Shown here in pieces: positions 39,846 to 47,978 of a stretch of DNA of 64,000 nt. The notes beneath the pieces were generated by a model. The model saw nothing but the letters and a program-made list of their open reading frames with translations. It had not been told where the DNA came from and searched no databases. Every line of letters starts with the position of its first letter. Within the stretch, counting starts at the first letter, position 1. This DNA comes from Sinohyriopsis cumingii (taxonomy: Eukaryota; Mollusca; Bivalvia; Unionida; Unionidae): NCBI GenBank assembly GCA_028554795.2, contig JAPYKE020000512.1:1-64000 (forward strand), given 5' to 3'. The position numbers were made by a program, and so were the translations under genes.

Positions 39846-40765
39846 CATGCATATACATATATATATAATTGTTTGTTTGTCAGTTTCACATTTTTATTCT
39901 CTAACATGCTATTGTAATGTAAATTTCTTCACTAGAGATGATACGTTTTCAGAAATTTGTTTGACCTTGACTGTTAGTTTATAAACAACAGGTGTTGATC
40001 TAAATTCTGCCTGGGTTCAGAATTAGTAAACAAAGTTATATTTTATTGTAAAATGATTGCATGTTGTCAAGGTCGTGATGGGACTAGTGGGTTAAGAAGT
40101 AAACACTTTTTAAAAAAATGTATTCCTGGAATAATATCATTGGTCTAATCAAGGCCATATTCTGTGTTTGTGATATAAACATGATCATGTGACCTCCCCA
40201 CTTCTGATTTCACAACTTTGGGGAATTTCGAAACTGCGTCTTATGATACAATATAATCTTTGTTTTGAGAGAGATTTCTCAGTTTTGGGCCTTTAATACT
40301 GATGTCAGGATTGAGCTATAATAATTCTTCATATCAGTTGGATTTCAAAAGGACTAATTCTTTATTCTGTGGAAATATTTTGAGGAGTGCTCACGCATAA
40401 ATTTTGAAAAGACATTATTTACAAATTTAATTTGGATTTCCAACACCGGAGTGCCATTATTTCTATTTCTACTAAGAACTATAGATAAGTACAGTACTGA
40501 CTACAGCATTCGGCGTCATCAATCTTGGATTTTCCATCAGGATTCGAACTTGAAATTATTAGAATATTTATTACTGGACTTTTGCAATTTAATTCGTGGA
40601 TTATTCGTAGAATAATTTTGGATTTGATTCTTGAAATTGTAAGTTATTCTCCTTTTTTATTTTTACAGAATTTTCCAGGAAAATAAATTATTTATTAAAT
40701 TTTATAAAAGCTTGTTGTTTTCACTCTTTCTGTGTTACTGTTTATTCTAGCCTAAACACGTAACA
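39731..40765 (+). mobile_element. 5' LTR of a Gypsy-type retrotransposon
   Basis: It starts TGTTACG and ends CGTAACA, the inverted ends of an LTR. A primer-binding-site-like sequence (TTGGGCGCTCGTCCGGGAT, 40,772-40,790) and a gag-like frame follow. An (AT)n tract of about 90 bp (39,752-39,840) has expanded inside it. A partial second LTR copy lies at 41,767-42,284 and a partial solo copy at 20,920-21,249. Confidence 0.82.
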
Positions 40766-40771
40766 AAGAAG

Positions 40772-40790
40772 TTGGGCGCTCGTCCGGGAT
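40772..40790 (+). other. tRNA primer-binding site
   Basis: TTGGGCGCTCGTCCGGGAT lies 6 bp after the LTR end and resembles the proline-tRNA-type primer site used by many retroelements. The tRNA identity is inference. Confidence 0.6.
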
Positions 40791-40899
40791 ATTTGAATTT
40801 CAGCTAAAATATTTCAGAAAACTTTGTTGTTTTTTTTGGTCAAATTTGAATTCCCCATGTTTTTCAAATCTTTAGTGAGATCGACAAGCTTTTTCTAAA

Positions 40900-41525
40900 A
40901 TGGCATTAAAAGTAGAAATCTTTCTTTCAAATCCTACCGAGGAACAGTTAGATCTTTTCAAAAAAGATGAGTTGATTCAACTTGCCAGAAAATACTATCT
41001 TTCTGAAGTAAAGGCTTCTGGAATGAAACAGGAAATAAGAAATATTTTGGTTCAGTATTTGGCAGAAAAGAATGTTTTGGATAAAAGTGCTTTGGTTTCA
41101 GTCAGTACGTCTTTATCAGACTCTGACACAAAAATGAAGGAATTAGAATTAAAATACATGATGGAATTGGACTTGAGGGAGCTGGACATTCAGACAGAAG
41201 AAAGAGAAAAACAAATGTAAATGCAGTTACAGTTGGAGAAAGAGAAAGAACAAATGAAATTAGAGAAAGAAAAAGAACAAATGTAATTGGAGACAGAGAG
41301 AGAACAAATGAAATTAGAGAAAGTAAAAGAACAAATGAAATTACAAGCATAAGAAAAAGAAAGACAAATGCAAGAAAAGCGATTGAAGTTACACTATGAA
41401 AAAGAGGCAAGAGAGAAAGAAAGACAAATGGAATTACAAAAAGAGCAGATGCAAATACAGTTACAAGAAAAACAAACAGATAAGGAGAGAAAGAGAAGGA
41501 GGAAAGGGAATATCAATGTAAAATG
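40900..41525 (+). pseudogene. Gypsy gag remnant
   Basis: A gag-like frame starts MALKVEIFLSNPTEEQLDLF and is open for 106 codons. It then continues in the same frame through several TAA codons (41,218; 41,284; 41,350), each within repeated EREKQM / KEKEQM-like coiled-coil text. The repeated E/K/Q segments (41,195-41,490) look internally duplicated. No nucleocapsid zinc knuckle was seen. Confidence 0.65.
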
Positions 41526-41619
41526 AAAGAAATTTAACTGGCAAGTGACAACCACATTCGTACTTCAAATTCAAAGTTTAGTTTTGATCTTGCAAAGAGC
41601 ATTTATCAACGAATCAGAA

Positions 41620-41766
41620 ATTCTTTGACAGACACACAGATGCATGTTTGACAATTAATTTATCTAAAAGTGAGTTCTGCCGTGCTAGTGTATCTTTTCT
41701 AGGACATATCGTGGGACATGGACAAGTTAAATCTGTATATGCTAAGGTCGAGGCTATTTCTGAATT
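41620..41766 (+). pseudogene. Gypsy reverse transcriptase fragment
   Basis: A short stretch reads LTINLSKSEFCRASVSFLGH followed by IVGHGQ, the end of a Gypsy RT domain. It is fused almost directly to the gag remnant and is followed immediately by the 3' LTR, so most of pol has been deleted. No RNase H, protease or integrase remains. Confidence 0.8.
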
Positions 41767-42284
41767 TCCCGTGTATATAAATGTATTATTTCATGTACAC
41801 TGTTTGTAATTCATAAGGGTACTTATGTTTTTCTTAAAACTCATGTATTAATCCATGGTACAAAAAAAGCTAGAGATGATACTTTTTCAGAAAATTGTTA
41901 GACATTGACTGTTAGTTTATAAAGAACAGGTTTGATCTTAATTCTGACCTGGGTTCGGAATTAGTAAACAAAGTTCTATTTTATTTTAAAATGACTGGTT
42001 GATGTCAAGGTCATGATCTGACTAGTGCGTTAAGAAGTAAACACTTTTTAAAAGTTTTATTCTGGGAATAAAATCATTGGTCTAATCAAGGCCATATTAT
42101 GTGTATGTGATATAAACTGCGCCTTATGACGCAATATAATCTTTGTTTTGAAAAAGGTCTCTCGGTTTTATGGCTTTTAATACTGACGTCAAGTTAATTT
42201 GTTGTAGCCAGATTTGAGCTATAAAAAAATTCTTCAGATCAGTTGGATTTCAAAAAGATTAATTCTTTATTCTCTGGAAATAGT
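41767..42284 (+). mobile_element. 3' LTR of the Gypsy element (truncated)
   Basis: It aligns with 39,920-40,380 of the 5' LTR (AGAGATGATAC, TTAGTAAACAAAGTT, GGTTAAGAAGTAAACACTTTTTA, TCTAATCAAGGCCATATT). It lacks the last third. The match ends about 85 bp before the Polinton starts. Confidence 0.75.
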
Positions 42285-42370
42285 AGATGGTTAAATATAC
42301 AAAATAAGATTAAAATTCAATGATTAAAACAATTCATTTATCAAATGACTCATTTTCCAATTACACTTCT

Positions 42371-42376
42371 TCCGCT
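42371..42376 (+). repeat. Left target-site duplication (TCCGCT)
   Basis: TCCGCT directly precedes the left terminal repeat and is repeated perfectly at 61,979-61,984 after the right one. A 6-bp duplication is the hallmark of Polinton integration. Confidence 0.95.
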
Positions 42377-42760
42377 AGTAGTGACTAGGGTCACCCTAGC
42401 GTCAATGGGAATTAGCATTACAGACCCCCCCCCCCCCCGGGTCAATCTAGCGTCAAGGGAAAATTAACATGGAGAAAAATCGTGGGTCAATCTAGCGTCA
42501 AGGGGAATTTAACATGGAGAAAAATCGTGGGTCAATCTAGCGTCAAGGGGAACTTAACATGGAGAAAAATCGTGGGTCAATCTAGCGTCAAGGGGAATTT
42601 AACATGGAGAAATAATCGTGGGACTGTCTAGCGTCAAGGGAAATTGAATATGGGATTTTTTTTAAAAAAAAATATAAAAAAAAATTTTAAAAAAGGGGTA
42701 GGCAATGGAAAGTCATTCTCTTTTCGAGAAATATGGGTGGCCCTGAAAAGAGCCTTTGGT
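42377..42760 (+). repeat. Left terminal inverted repeat of the Polinton
   Basis: About 384 bp. It has an outer unique part with a long C run (42,426-42,438), then about five tandem 45-bp units of the type GTCAATCTAGCGTCAAGGGG with AACATGGAGAAAAATCGTGG, then an A/T tract, a conserved stretch (GGGGTAGGCAATGGAAAGTC) and, at the inner border, a histone-type stem-loop on the minus strand. The right repeat has about one 45-bp unit fewer. Confidence 0.95.
42739..42754 (-). terminator. Histone-type 3' stem-loop, gene A
   Basis: On the minus strand it reads AAA-GGCTCTTTTCAGGGCC-ACCCA, the metazoan histone mRNA stem-loop with a 6-bp stem (one G-U type pair) and a TTTC loop. It begins 64 nt after the stop codon of the coiled-coil gene at 42,819-43,142. 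A GAAAAGAGAATGA purine box follows (42,714-42,727), at the distance expected for U7 snRNA binding. Confidence 0.85.
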
Positions 42761-42818
42761 TTTTTCTTCTTCTGCTTCTAATTTCTTCTTTTTCTCAACC
42801 AACTTCTTATTTTCTCTC

Positions 42819-43142
42819 CTACACTCTTTCTCTTCTTTTCTTTCTTTTTTTCTCCTCCTCTTCTTTCTTCTTCTCTTCCTCCTCCTCTTTCTTCCTCTTC
42901 TCATTTTCTTCTTCTTCTTCAATTTTTTCATTCCATTTTCTTATCCTTATCCTTTCCTCTTCATCCTCCTTCTCCTCCTTTATCTCTTTCATGACATCAC
43001 TTATTATGTCCTTTACTTTTCTTAAATTGTTGATCTCCATCTTTACTCGATGGGGACTATAGGAATAGTGATCTTCATTGAGTCTCACTAACATCTGCTC
43101 CATCATTCCTAAATTGTCCAAAAAGTCTTGTAATTTTTGCAT
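42819..43142 (-). CDS. Polinton accessory coiled-coil protein A (107 aa)
   Basis: A small highly charged protein. An N-terminal part of about 50 residues (MQKLQDFLDNLGMMEQMLVR...) is followed by a long E/K/R-rich helix likely to form a coiled coil. It is the leftmost of three tandem genes with similar layout (also 43,603-43,965 and 44,450-44,857), each with a promoter-proximal repeat and a histone-type 3' end. A TATA-like CGTATAAG (43,217-43,224) and two copies of the GCGGACGTGAAGGAAAACAT element lie upstream. No known family was recognised; the function is unknown. The charged tail is low-complexity, but the conserved flanking signals support a real gene. Confidence 0.7.
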   Translation of the reverse strand: MQKLQDFLDNLGMMEQMLVRLNEDHYSYSPHRVKMEINNLRKVKDIISDVMKEIKEEKEDEEERIRIRKWNEKIEEEEENEKRKKEEEEEKKKEEEEKKRKKRRERV

Positions 43143-43230
43143 TTTGTCAAGGTGGTTCGAAGCAATCTTCTTTTTTATTCTTTGTAGAATGGTTTGAACG
43201 ACGAATACTGTGGGTTCTTATACGAAAAGC

Positions 43231-43255
43231 GCGGACGTGAAGGAAAACATCCCCC
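43231..43255 (-). promoter_or_regulatory. Conserved upstream element, gene A copy 1
   Basis: Plus-strand text GCGGACGTGAAGGAAAACAT followed by CCCCC. On the transcribed (minus) side it sits immediately 5' of the TATA-like box at 43,217-43,224. The same element occurs at 43,300, 44,014 and 44,901, always upstream of an accessory gene. Confidence 0.75.
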
Positions 43256-43299
43256 TAAAACATAAAATTGATCTTACCTAGATCATGACCAAACAACGC

Positions 43300-43324
43300 G
43301 CGGACGTGAAGGAAAACATCCCCC
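43300..43324 (-). promoter_or_regulatory. Conserved upstream element, gene A copy 2
   Basis: A second copy of the GCGGACGTGAAGGAAAACAT element, about 70 bp further upstream of gene A, with no TATA box of its own. It may be a duplicated binding site. Confidence 0.7.
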
Positions 43325-43559
43325 ACTTTCTCATTTCATATAATAAAACCCAAACTATACTCTCCACATACGCTAAGAAACAATAAAGAAACCCATAATC
43401 TTCTACTCACACAAACTTACGTGATCAGTTACAAACACAAACACAAACACACAAACACATACACTCACATTATGAAAAAGAGTCAGTGTTTATATTCACA
43501 CTACTCTACCTACACACATTGGCAAATCGATGGTTATTTCTTTTCTAGAGTATTGGGTA

Positions 43560-43575
43560 ACCCTGAAAAGGGCTG
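43560..43575 (-). terminator. Histone-type 3' stem-loop, gene B
   Basis: The minus strand reads AGCCCTTTTCAGGGTT followed by ACCCA. The stem keeps all six pairs through one A-U and one G-U pair, and the loop is TTTC. It begins 27 nt after the stop codon of the gene at 43,603-43,965. A purine box TAGAAAAGAAATAA follows at 43,535-43,548. Confidence 0.83.
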
Positions 43576-43602
43576 TTTTTTTGGAACTTCATGGACACCT
43601 GG

Positions 43603-43965
43603 TTAATGGTGGCACCTTCCAGGCCTGGCGCCACATACACATCTTGTTCCCCAGTTGCTTTTTACTTTTTTTGGGGAGAGAGCAGAGGCAGGATCAATAG
43701 CTTCAGAATCCCAATTTTCTGTCTCTGGGATTCTGATATTTCTTCTTCTCTCTTTTTCCTCCTCTTCTTTGTTTCTTCTCTCCTCCTCCTCTTTGTATCT
43801 TCTCTCCTCCTCTTCTTTGTTTCTTCTTTCCTCCTCTTCTCTCATCCTTCCCTCTTCGACAATGGCCTCCGCGGCCAGTTCGTTCAACAGGCGCCTGGCA
43901 TATTCCAGATGCACATGAAGTTCCAACAGTTTCGCTAGTCTGGTGTTCATTCTGGTGTTGATCAA
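43603..43965 (-). CDS. Polinton accessory coiled-coil protein B (120 aa)
   Basis: The N-terminal part NTRLAKLLELHVHLEYARRL resembles the start of gene C (KLAKLNEAYVNLHRVRHS). It is followed by repeated EEEERRNK / EEEERRYK units forming a charged coiled coil (about residues 40-74) and a C-terminal tail with a few cysteines and histidines (GTRCVCGARPGRCHH). The start at 43,965 lies below a good TATA box (GTATAAATT, 43,999-44,007) and the shared upstream element. Paralogue of genes A and C by tandem duplication; function unknown. Confidence 0.72.
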   Translation of the reverse strand: MINTRMNTRLAKLLELHVHLEYARRLLNELAAEAIVEEGRMREEEERRNKEEEERRYKEEEERRNKEEEEKERRRNIRIPETENWDSEAIDPASALSPKKVKSNWGTRCVCGARPGRCHH

Positions 43966-43998
43966 TCAACAAGGTAGCTGGACTGACGAGTGACTTTT

Positions 43999-44039
43999 AA
44001 TTTATACTAAAAGTGCGGACGTGAAGGAAAACATCCCCC
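43999..44039 (-). promoter_or_regulatory. Promoter of gene B: upstream element plus TATA
   Basis: The conserved element (GCGGACGTGAAGGAAAACAT, from 44,014) and the TATA box (minus strand GTATAAATT, 43,999-44,007) are separated by about 6 bp. The first ATG at 43,965 is about 35 nt further on. Confidence 0.78.
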
Positions 44040-44404
44040 CTAAAAACGTAAAATTGATCTTACCTTGATCATGACCAAAAACAACGAGCCGACCTAAAAG
44101 AAACACTCACTCAATTTTTTTATACTACCCATCACTATTATAAAAAAGTTTTCATTAATCACTTCAATATACTATCCACATACGCAAAGCAATCCATTCA
44201 AACCCCCAAATCTACTCTCCCCACACCTCAAACACCAAAAAAAAGCATCATCTTAATCTACTATCCACACCAACGTACGTGAGGGGTTACAAACACAAAC
44301 ACATACACTCGCACTATTAAAAAAAGAGTCAGTGTTTATATTCACACTACTCTACCTACACACATTGGCAAATTGATGGTTATTTCTTTTCTAGAGTATT
44401 GGGT

Positions 44405-44420
44405 AGCCCTGAAAAGGGCT
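44405..44420 (-). terminator. Histone-type 3' stem-loop, gene C
   Basis: The minus strand reads AGCCCTTTTCAGGGCT, a perfect 6-bp stem with a TTTC loop, followed by ACCCA and a purine box TAGAAAAGAAATAA (44,380-44,393). It starts 29 nt after the stop codon of the gene at 44,450-44,857. Confidence 0.85.
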
Positions 44421-44449
44421 GGGTTTTTTTTGTTTGCTATGGCAATCTT

Positions 44450-44857
44450 TTAGTTTCTAAGAATGCGATGTCCTCTGAGGATAGACTTTCTGGCGATAGG
44501 TCTGCTTCTTCGGAAAGAGAAGAAGAACTCTTTGGTGTCGATACGACAATCGACAAAGCCTCTGTCGGCTTCAGGTTGCTGCTGCTGCTGCTGCTGTTGT
44601 TGTTGTTGTTGTTGTTGCTGCTGCTGTTGCTGCTCCTGTCTCTGAAGTCTGTACTTCTCTGTCCATTCTTCTTTCTCCCTGTTCACTTCTTCTCTGAAGA
44701 GCTCTTCTATCAGGTCTTCAGTGACTTTTAACATTCTCACATTCTCTATCTCTTCTGGCTTCGGTATCAGACTGTGTCTGACCCTATGCAAATTCACGTA
44801 GGCTTCGTTTAGCTTAGCTAGTTTGGAGCACATCTTCGTAGGAGGATAAGTCGACAA
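44450..44857 (-). CDS. Polinton accessory coiled-coil protein C with polyQ (135 aa)
   Basis: The N-terminal part (MSTYPPTKMCSKLAKLNEAY) is related to protein B, followed by an acidic helical segment (TEDLIEELFREEVNREKEEW) and about twenty glutamines encoded by mixed CAG/CAA. The C-terminal end is SIRRHR-poor, with FFFSFRRSRPIARK basic residues. The shared upstream element lies at 44,901-44,924; a clear TATA box is not seen. The polyQ tract probably varies in length between copies. Function unknown. Confidence 0.72.
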   Translation of the reverse strand: MSTYPPTKMCSKLAKLNEAYVNLHRVRHSLIPKPEEIENVRMLKVTEDLIEELFREEVNREKEEWTEKYRLQRQEQQQQQQQQQQQQQQQQQQQPEADRGFVDCRIDTKEFFFSFRRSRPIARKSILRGHRILRN

Positions 44858-44900
44858 TGGATGGTTAGACTGGAAACAACCCGGTTCTCAAAGTCAAAGC

Positions 44901-44924
44901 GCGGACGTGAAGGAAAACATCCCC
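44901..44924 (-). promoter_or_regulatory. Conserved upstream element, gene C
   Basis: GCGGACGTGAAGGAAAACAT followed by CCCC, about 45 bp upstream of the gene C start codon. Unlike genes A and B there is no TATA-like sequence directly after it. Confidence 0.72.
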
Positions 44925-45052
44925 ACACGGTTTTCGAGCCGCAACGTTCAATGAGTGTCATGAGAGGGATAGTAAGAAATTAAAGAGCATGAATCAAACA
45001 TTCTTATACCCAAACAAAAGACAAAGGCATTTTTTTTCAAAACACAACATTT

Positions 45053-45058
45053 TTTATT
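45053..45058 (-). terminator. Poly(A) signal after the protease gene
   Basis: AATAAA on the minus strand, about 157 nt after the protease stop codon, in an A/T-rich stretch (45,020-45,170). It would end the major late-type transcript with a normal poly(A) tail, in contrast to the neighbouring accessory genes. Confidence 0.5.
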
Positions 45059-45214
45059 CAAAAATCACTTAACACTAAACAACAACTCTAACATTTTTTT
45101 TTAACAATAATCCAACATTATAACATCAAACATTTTTTTCTAATTACAAACATTTTTTCAATTCACACTCTACTTTAAACAGGGCTGACAACGTTGTGAA
45201 TGAAATTGTGATTT

Positions 45215-45730
45215 TCACTGTTGGAAGTCATTAGGCCATTGATGGACACTACGTTTCCTAGCTTGAGACAAAAGATAAGCATAATGGTCACAAAACCATC
45301 GATCTACTTTCACATCGTTTCTCGAAGAAGAACGAGGATCAAAATGAGTCACTAAATGTTCTAAGGAATAACCCAGGCTCCGATGATGCAGAAAATACAC
45401 ACAGTACTGTCCGCACACCAAGGAATCTGTGCCTTGTAATTTCACATTATTGAATCCGGTGGTCTGAGCATTTCTTCTCATAAAGTCAATAATATCGTCT
45501 TCCAAACGGGGCAATCCGTACGAATCGAAATATTCCACACATCCTTCTTGAGGAAAGTAAACGGCTACCCAGTGGGTTCCTGGGAGATGACTGTCGTCCG
45601 TGTTGATCACGTAAGCTTGATGGTCTTGAGGTTTGCGATGAGGGAGTTCATCTTTAGCACAGACGACAGGATTCCATGAAGCCGTATACGAACTGTGGTT
45701 CAAAAGGTAATAAAGTTCCCAGGTATCCAT
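45215..45730 (-). CDS. Adenain-like cysteine protease
   Basis: Capsid-maturation protease of the Ulp1/adenovirus-protease family; it probably cuts structural proteins during particle assembly. Counting from an upstream in-frame ATG at 45,760, the catalytic set is visible as His63 (GTHWVAVYF), Asp79 (EYFDSYG), Gln109 (KLQG) and Cys116 (LVCGQYC). The ATG at 45,730 (MDTWELYYLL) is the better start because it avoids overlap with the upstream gene and a lysine-rich lead; this gives about 171 residues. The frame is intact. It is the last core gene before the accessory cluster. Confidence 0.9.
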   Translation of the reverse strand: MDTWELYYLLNHSSYTASWNPVVCAKDELPHRKPQDHQAYVINTDDSHLPGTHWVAVYFPQEGCVEYFDSYGLPRLEDDIIDFMRRNAQTTGFNNVKLQGTDSLVCGQYCVYFLHHRSLGYSLEHLVTHFDPRSSSRNDVKVDRWFCDHYAYLLSQARKRSVHQWPNDFQQ

Positions 45731-45750
45731 GTTTTGTGTTTTTTTCTTCT

Positions 45751-46236
45751 TCACAGGCAATAATAAGTCGTCAATTCGATCCTGACTTTTTGCTTGAAAA
45801 TGTCTGACAAATAACCGTTTCTTCGTTTCGTCTCCTCACTCTGATTCAGGAGAGTTTCGATACTATGGATCTCTTGAGTGGTTAATGGTGGACAAGAATG
45901 TTCACGCAAGTCTTTATACCACTGGTGCCACACGTCTTCGTCCGAGATGAGACTCCAAGCTTCGTCCAGATACTCGTCCAATTTTTCTTCTTGACTCAGC
46001 ATCAGACATTTATCGTGTTGAATTTGACTGGGATGATCGTTTTGACATCCATAGCAATTTTTCTTGATCAATTCCGTCATTTTTTCGACCAAGTGTTTGG
46101 CAAAACAGGAGACTAAATGGGCTTCTTGTTCTGGCCATCTTGACTTCATCATGATCACTTCTTCTTTTTCCATGGTCTCCTCACATTCCATGTCCAAAGT
46201 TTCTCCACTAGGTAAAGAGGGATAACAGTCTTCCAT
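45751..46236 (-). CDS. Conserved Polinton protein with CxxC (161 aa)
   Basis: An intact frame between major capsid and protease. It has an acidic N-terminus, a possible metal site KKNCYGCQNDHPSQIQHDKC (residues about 58-77: C-x2-C with nearby H and C), and a C-terminal helical half. A gene of this type, with the same short cysteine/histidine block, is common next to the capsid genes of Polintons; its function is not established. It starts 6 bp after the capsid stop and probably shares its transcript. Confidence 0.75.
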   Translation of the reverse strand: MEDCYPSLPSGETLDMECEETMEKEEVIMMKSRWPEQEAHLVSCFAKHLVEKMTELIKKNCYGCQNDHPSQIQHDKCLMLSQEEKLDEYLDEAWSLISDEDVWHQWYKDLREHSCPPLTTQEIHSIETLLNQSEETKRRNGYLSDIFKQKVRIELTTYYCL

Positions 46237-46241
46237 GGCTT

Positions 46242-47547
46242 CTAGTAATCTAGAATAACTTCTCTCAAACTGTTGATTTCTATGGTATTATCGAATTCTG
46301 CATACAGGATGACGTTCACCGTCTCTGGTAGAGCATTAGTAAATTGAAGTTCCACACGAATCTGGCCAGATTTTATAGGGTGGAAATGTCCCTCGTCGCT
46401 GCCTTGGTCTGGAGTGAAATCGAAAGCCCACAAAGTGTAGCCATCTGCATAATCTTCGTACGTAATGCCGTGACTGGTGTTGCTTCCTAACTGTCCAGTG
46501 GCTTCGTACAGGGACAAGTACGACCTCAAGTAATTCTTCTTGGTAAAGTCAGGTTCGAAAGGTCGGGTACACAAGGTCTTGCCATCGCGACTGACTTCGA
46601 TCTTGGACACGTCAAAGTGTCGAAAGTGGAAAGGATTGTTTTCGAAGTCTCCGTTGAAGGCTGAATTCTCGACCATACCAAGGATCAAACGTTTGGGTAA
46701 CTGTCCTTGGAACAGATGATCTTCGATCATGGATCGCTGTCCCTTGGGAATGGTGAAGGTTTTCACTTCCACGCGACGTATGGGATACTTGGCGGTCGTT
46801 CTGCTCAACGTCTGACTGATGTCGTTTCCCACTTTGGGTAACACTTCCATGCGTCGTACGTAGAGTTTGGCCTCCTCGATTTTGCTTTTAGGAGTGCCAG
46901 TCTTAGTAGCATCATCATCAGCCAACAAATGGAAAGTGGCACTGCTGCGATTCAGTCTTAAGCGGACATTGACCCCGTTCAGCAAATATTTCTCTTGCAA
47001 CCACATGTCCAAATGCAAACGATCCATCAGTTCTAAACTCTGTCCCGCTCTGATTTTCTTTCGTCTTTCCTCAAAGCCGTCATTGTTAGTTGCGTCAAAC
47101 TTGCTCGCTTCGTCAGGTTCCCACAGCACACAAGCATTGAGATGAGTATTCTTGGCATCTATTCCGTACGTCAAGAGATTTTCCAGGTAGGCACGGTAAG
47201 GGTAAGTAGCCATGCTGCTGCTGACCAGTTTGTTATTCAAGTACAAGTCCACTGAGCTGAACAAGAAATGCATGAACTTGTTGACGGGAGCTATATTCTC
47301 AGTGTCTTCTACTGCACCATTATCCTTATCTAGAACTTTGACTTTCAAGTACAAAATAACTGCTATTCAGATCGATGTAATCTTCGGGCTGTCCCTTGAT
47401 TTCAAACTCGATGGGAGCGGAATCGGTCAATGAGGAGACGGGGTGAAATTCCACCCATTGGGATTCTTGCATCGTCATCATCGTGGGGGGCATGGCAAAC
47501 AGGTCCAGTTCCGACTTGGATCAAGCGCAAGATTCTCGGTGCATCAT
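46242..47547 (-). pseudogene. Major capsid protein (double jelly-roll), broken
   Basis: The main shell protein of the predicted virion. The large 3' part (46,242-47,352) is open and contains MHFLFSSVDLYLNN, YPYRAYLENLLTYG and ENNPFHFRHFDVSK, text typical of Polinton hexon-like capsids. The 5' part starts at ATG 47,547 and has two breaks: a TGA at 47,521-47,523 nine codons in, and a change of frame at a run of four T (minus strand, 47,353-47,356). Total coding length is about 434 codons. Neither break is near a splice-like signal that I can see, so the copy is judged dead. Confidence 0.88.
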
Positions 47548-47561
47548 TTTTTCTCTGTGTC

Positions 47562-47975
47562 TCAATAATCGAAAACGTCTAAGTCTCGAACGCTTCTTTT
47601 CTTGGCCTTTCTAGCTTGAAGTCTGGTGAAAGGGTGTTTTCTTCGTCGTCTCTTTCTGCCTTGTCCTTGCTGAATGCTTGACTCGGTAGCGTGCAGGGTA
47701 TTTATAGGTGTGTCTCGTCGGCCCAAAATGTCTTTGCCCGTTTGCAGCAAGACATTTTTGCCTGCCCTCATGAAGGCTTCTTTAGGGTTTTGTTTGTCGA
47801 TGATGACATTTTGGAGAAATTCTTTGCCTTGCGTCAGTGCCGCATCTTTCAAGGCGTGCAATCCGCGTGTCACCATCGGTTTCAACACCGGGGCCACCGA
47901 ACGAAAGGCCGATTTTAACATATCTCCTAAACCGTGTCCTCGCTGTCGAGCAACCCCTCGGTACACTGGATACAT
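47562..47975 (-). CDS. Small basic Polinton structural-type protein (137 aa)
   Basis: An intact frame between the two capsid genes. The N-terminus MYPVYRGVARQRGHGLGDML is followed by an amphipathic helical region (residues about 18-75) and a strongly basic C-terminus (GRKRRRRKHPF, QARKAKKRSVRD). Proteins with a similar GHGLG start and basic tail lie at this place in many Polintons and are thought to be virion-internal or membrane-active, comparable to adenovirus small core or pVI-like proteins; that comparison is inference. Confidence 0.72.
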   Translation of the reverse strand: MYPVYRGVARQRGHGLGDMLKSAFRSVAPVLKPMVTRGLHALKDAALTQGKEFLQNVIIDKQNPKEAFMRAGKNVLLQTGKDILGRRDTPINTLHATESSIQQGQGRKRRRRKHPFTRLQARKAKKRSVRDLDVFDY

Positions 47976-47978
47976 GAC

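Noticed and set aside
42739-42754. The stem-loops as generic hairpins or bacterial-type terminators
   Set aside because: The loop sequence, stem length, ACCCA flank, purine box and distance from stop codons all match the animal histone signal, and the gene set is eukaryotic.
42733-43062. Phenylalanine/serine-rich plus-strand frames
   Set aside because: Antisense shadows of the glutamate/lysine coiled coil of gene A; the same applies to 43,591-43,938.
44399-44731. Plus-strand leucine-run and cysteine-run frames
   Set aside because: Antisense readings of the polyglutamine tract in the minus-strand gene at 44,450-44,857.
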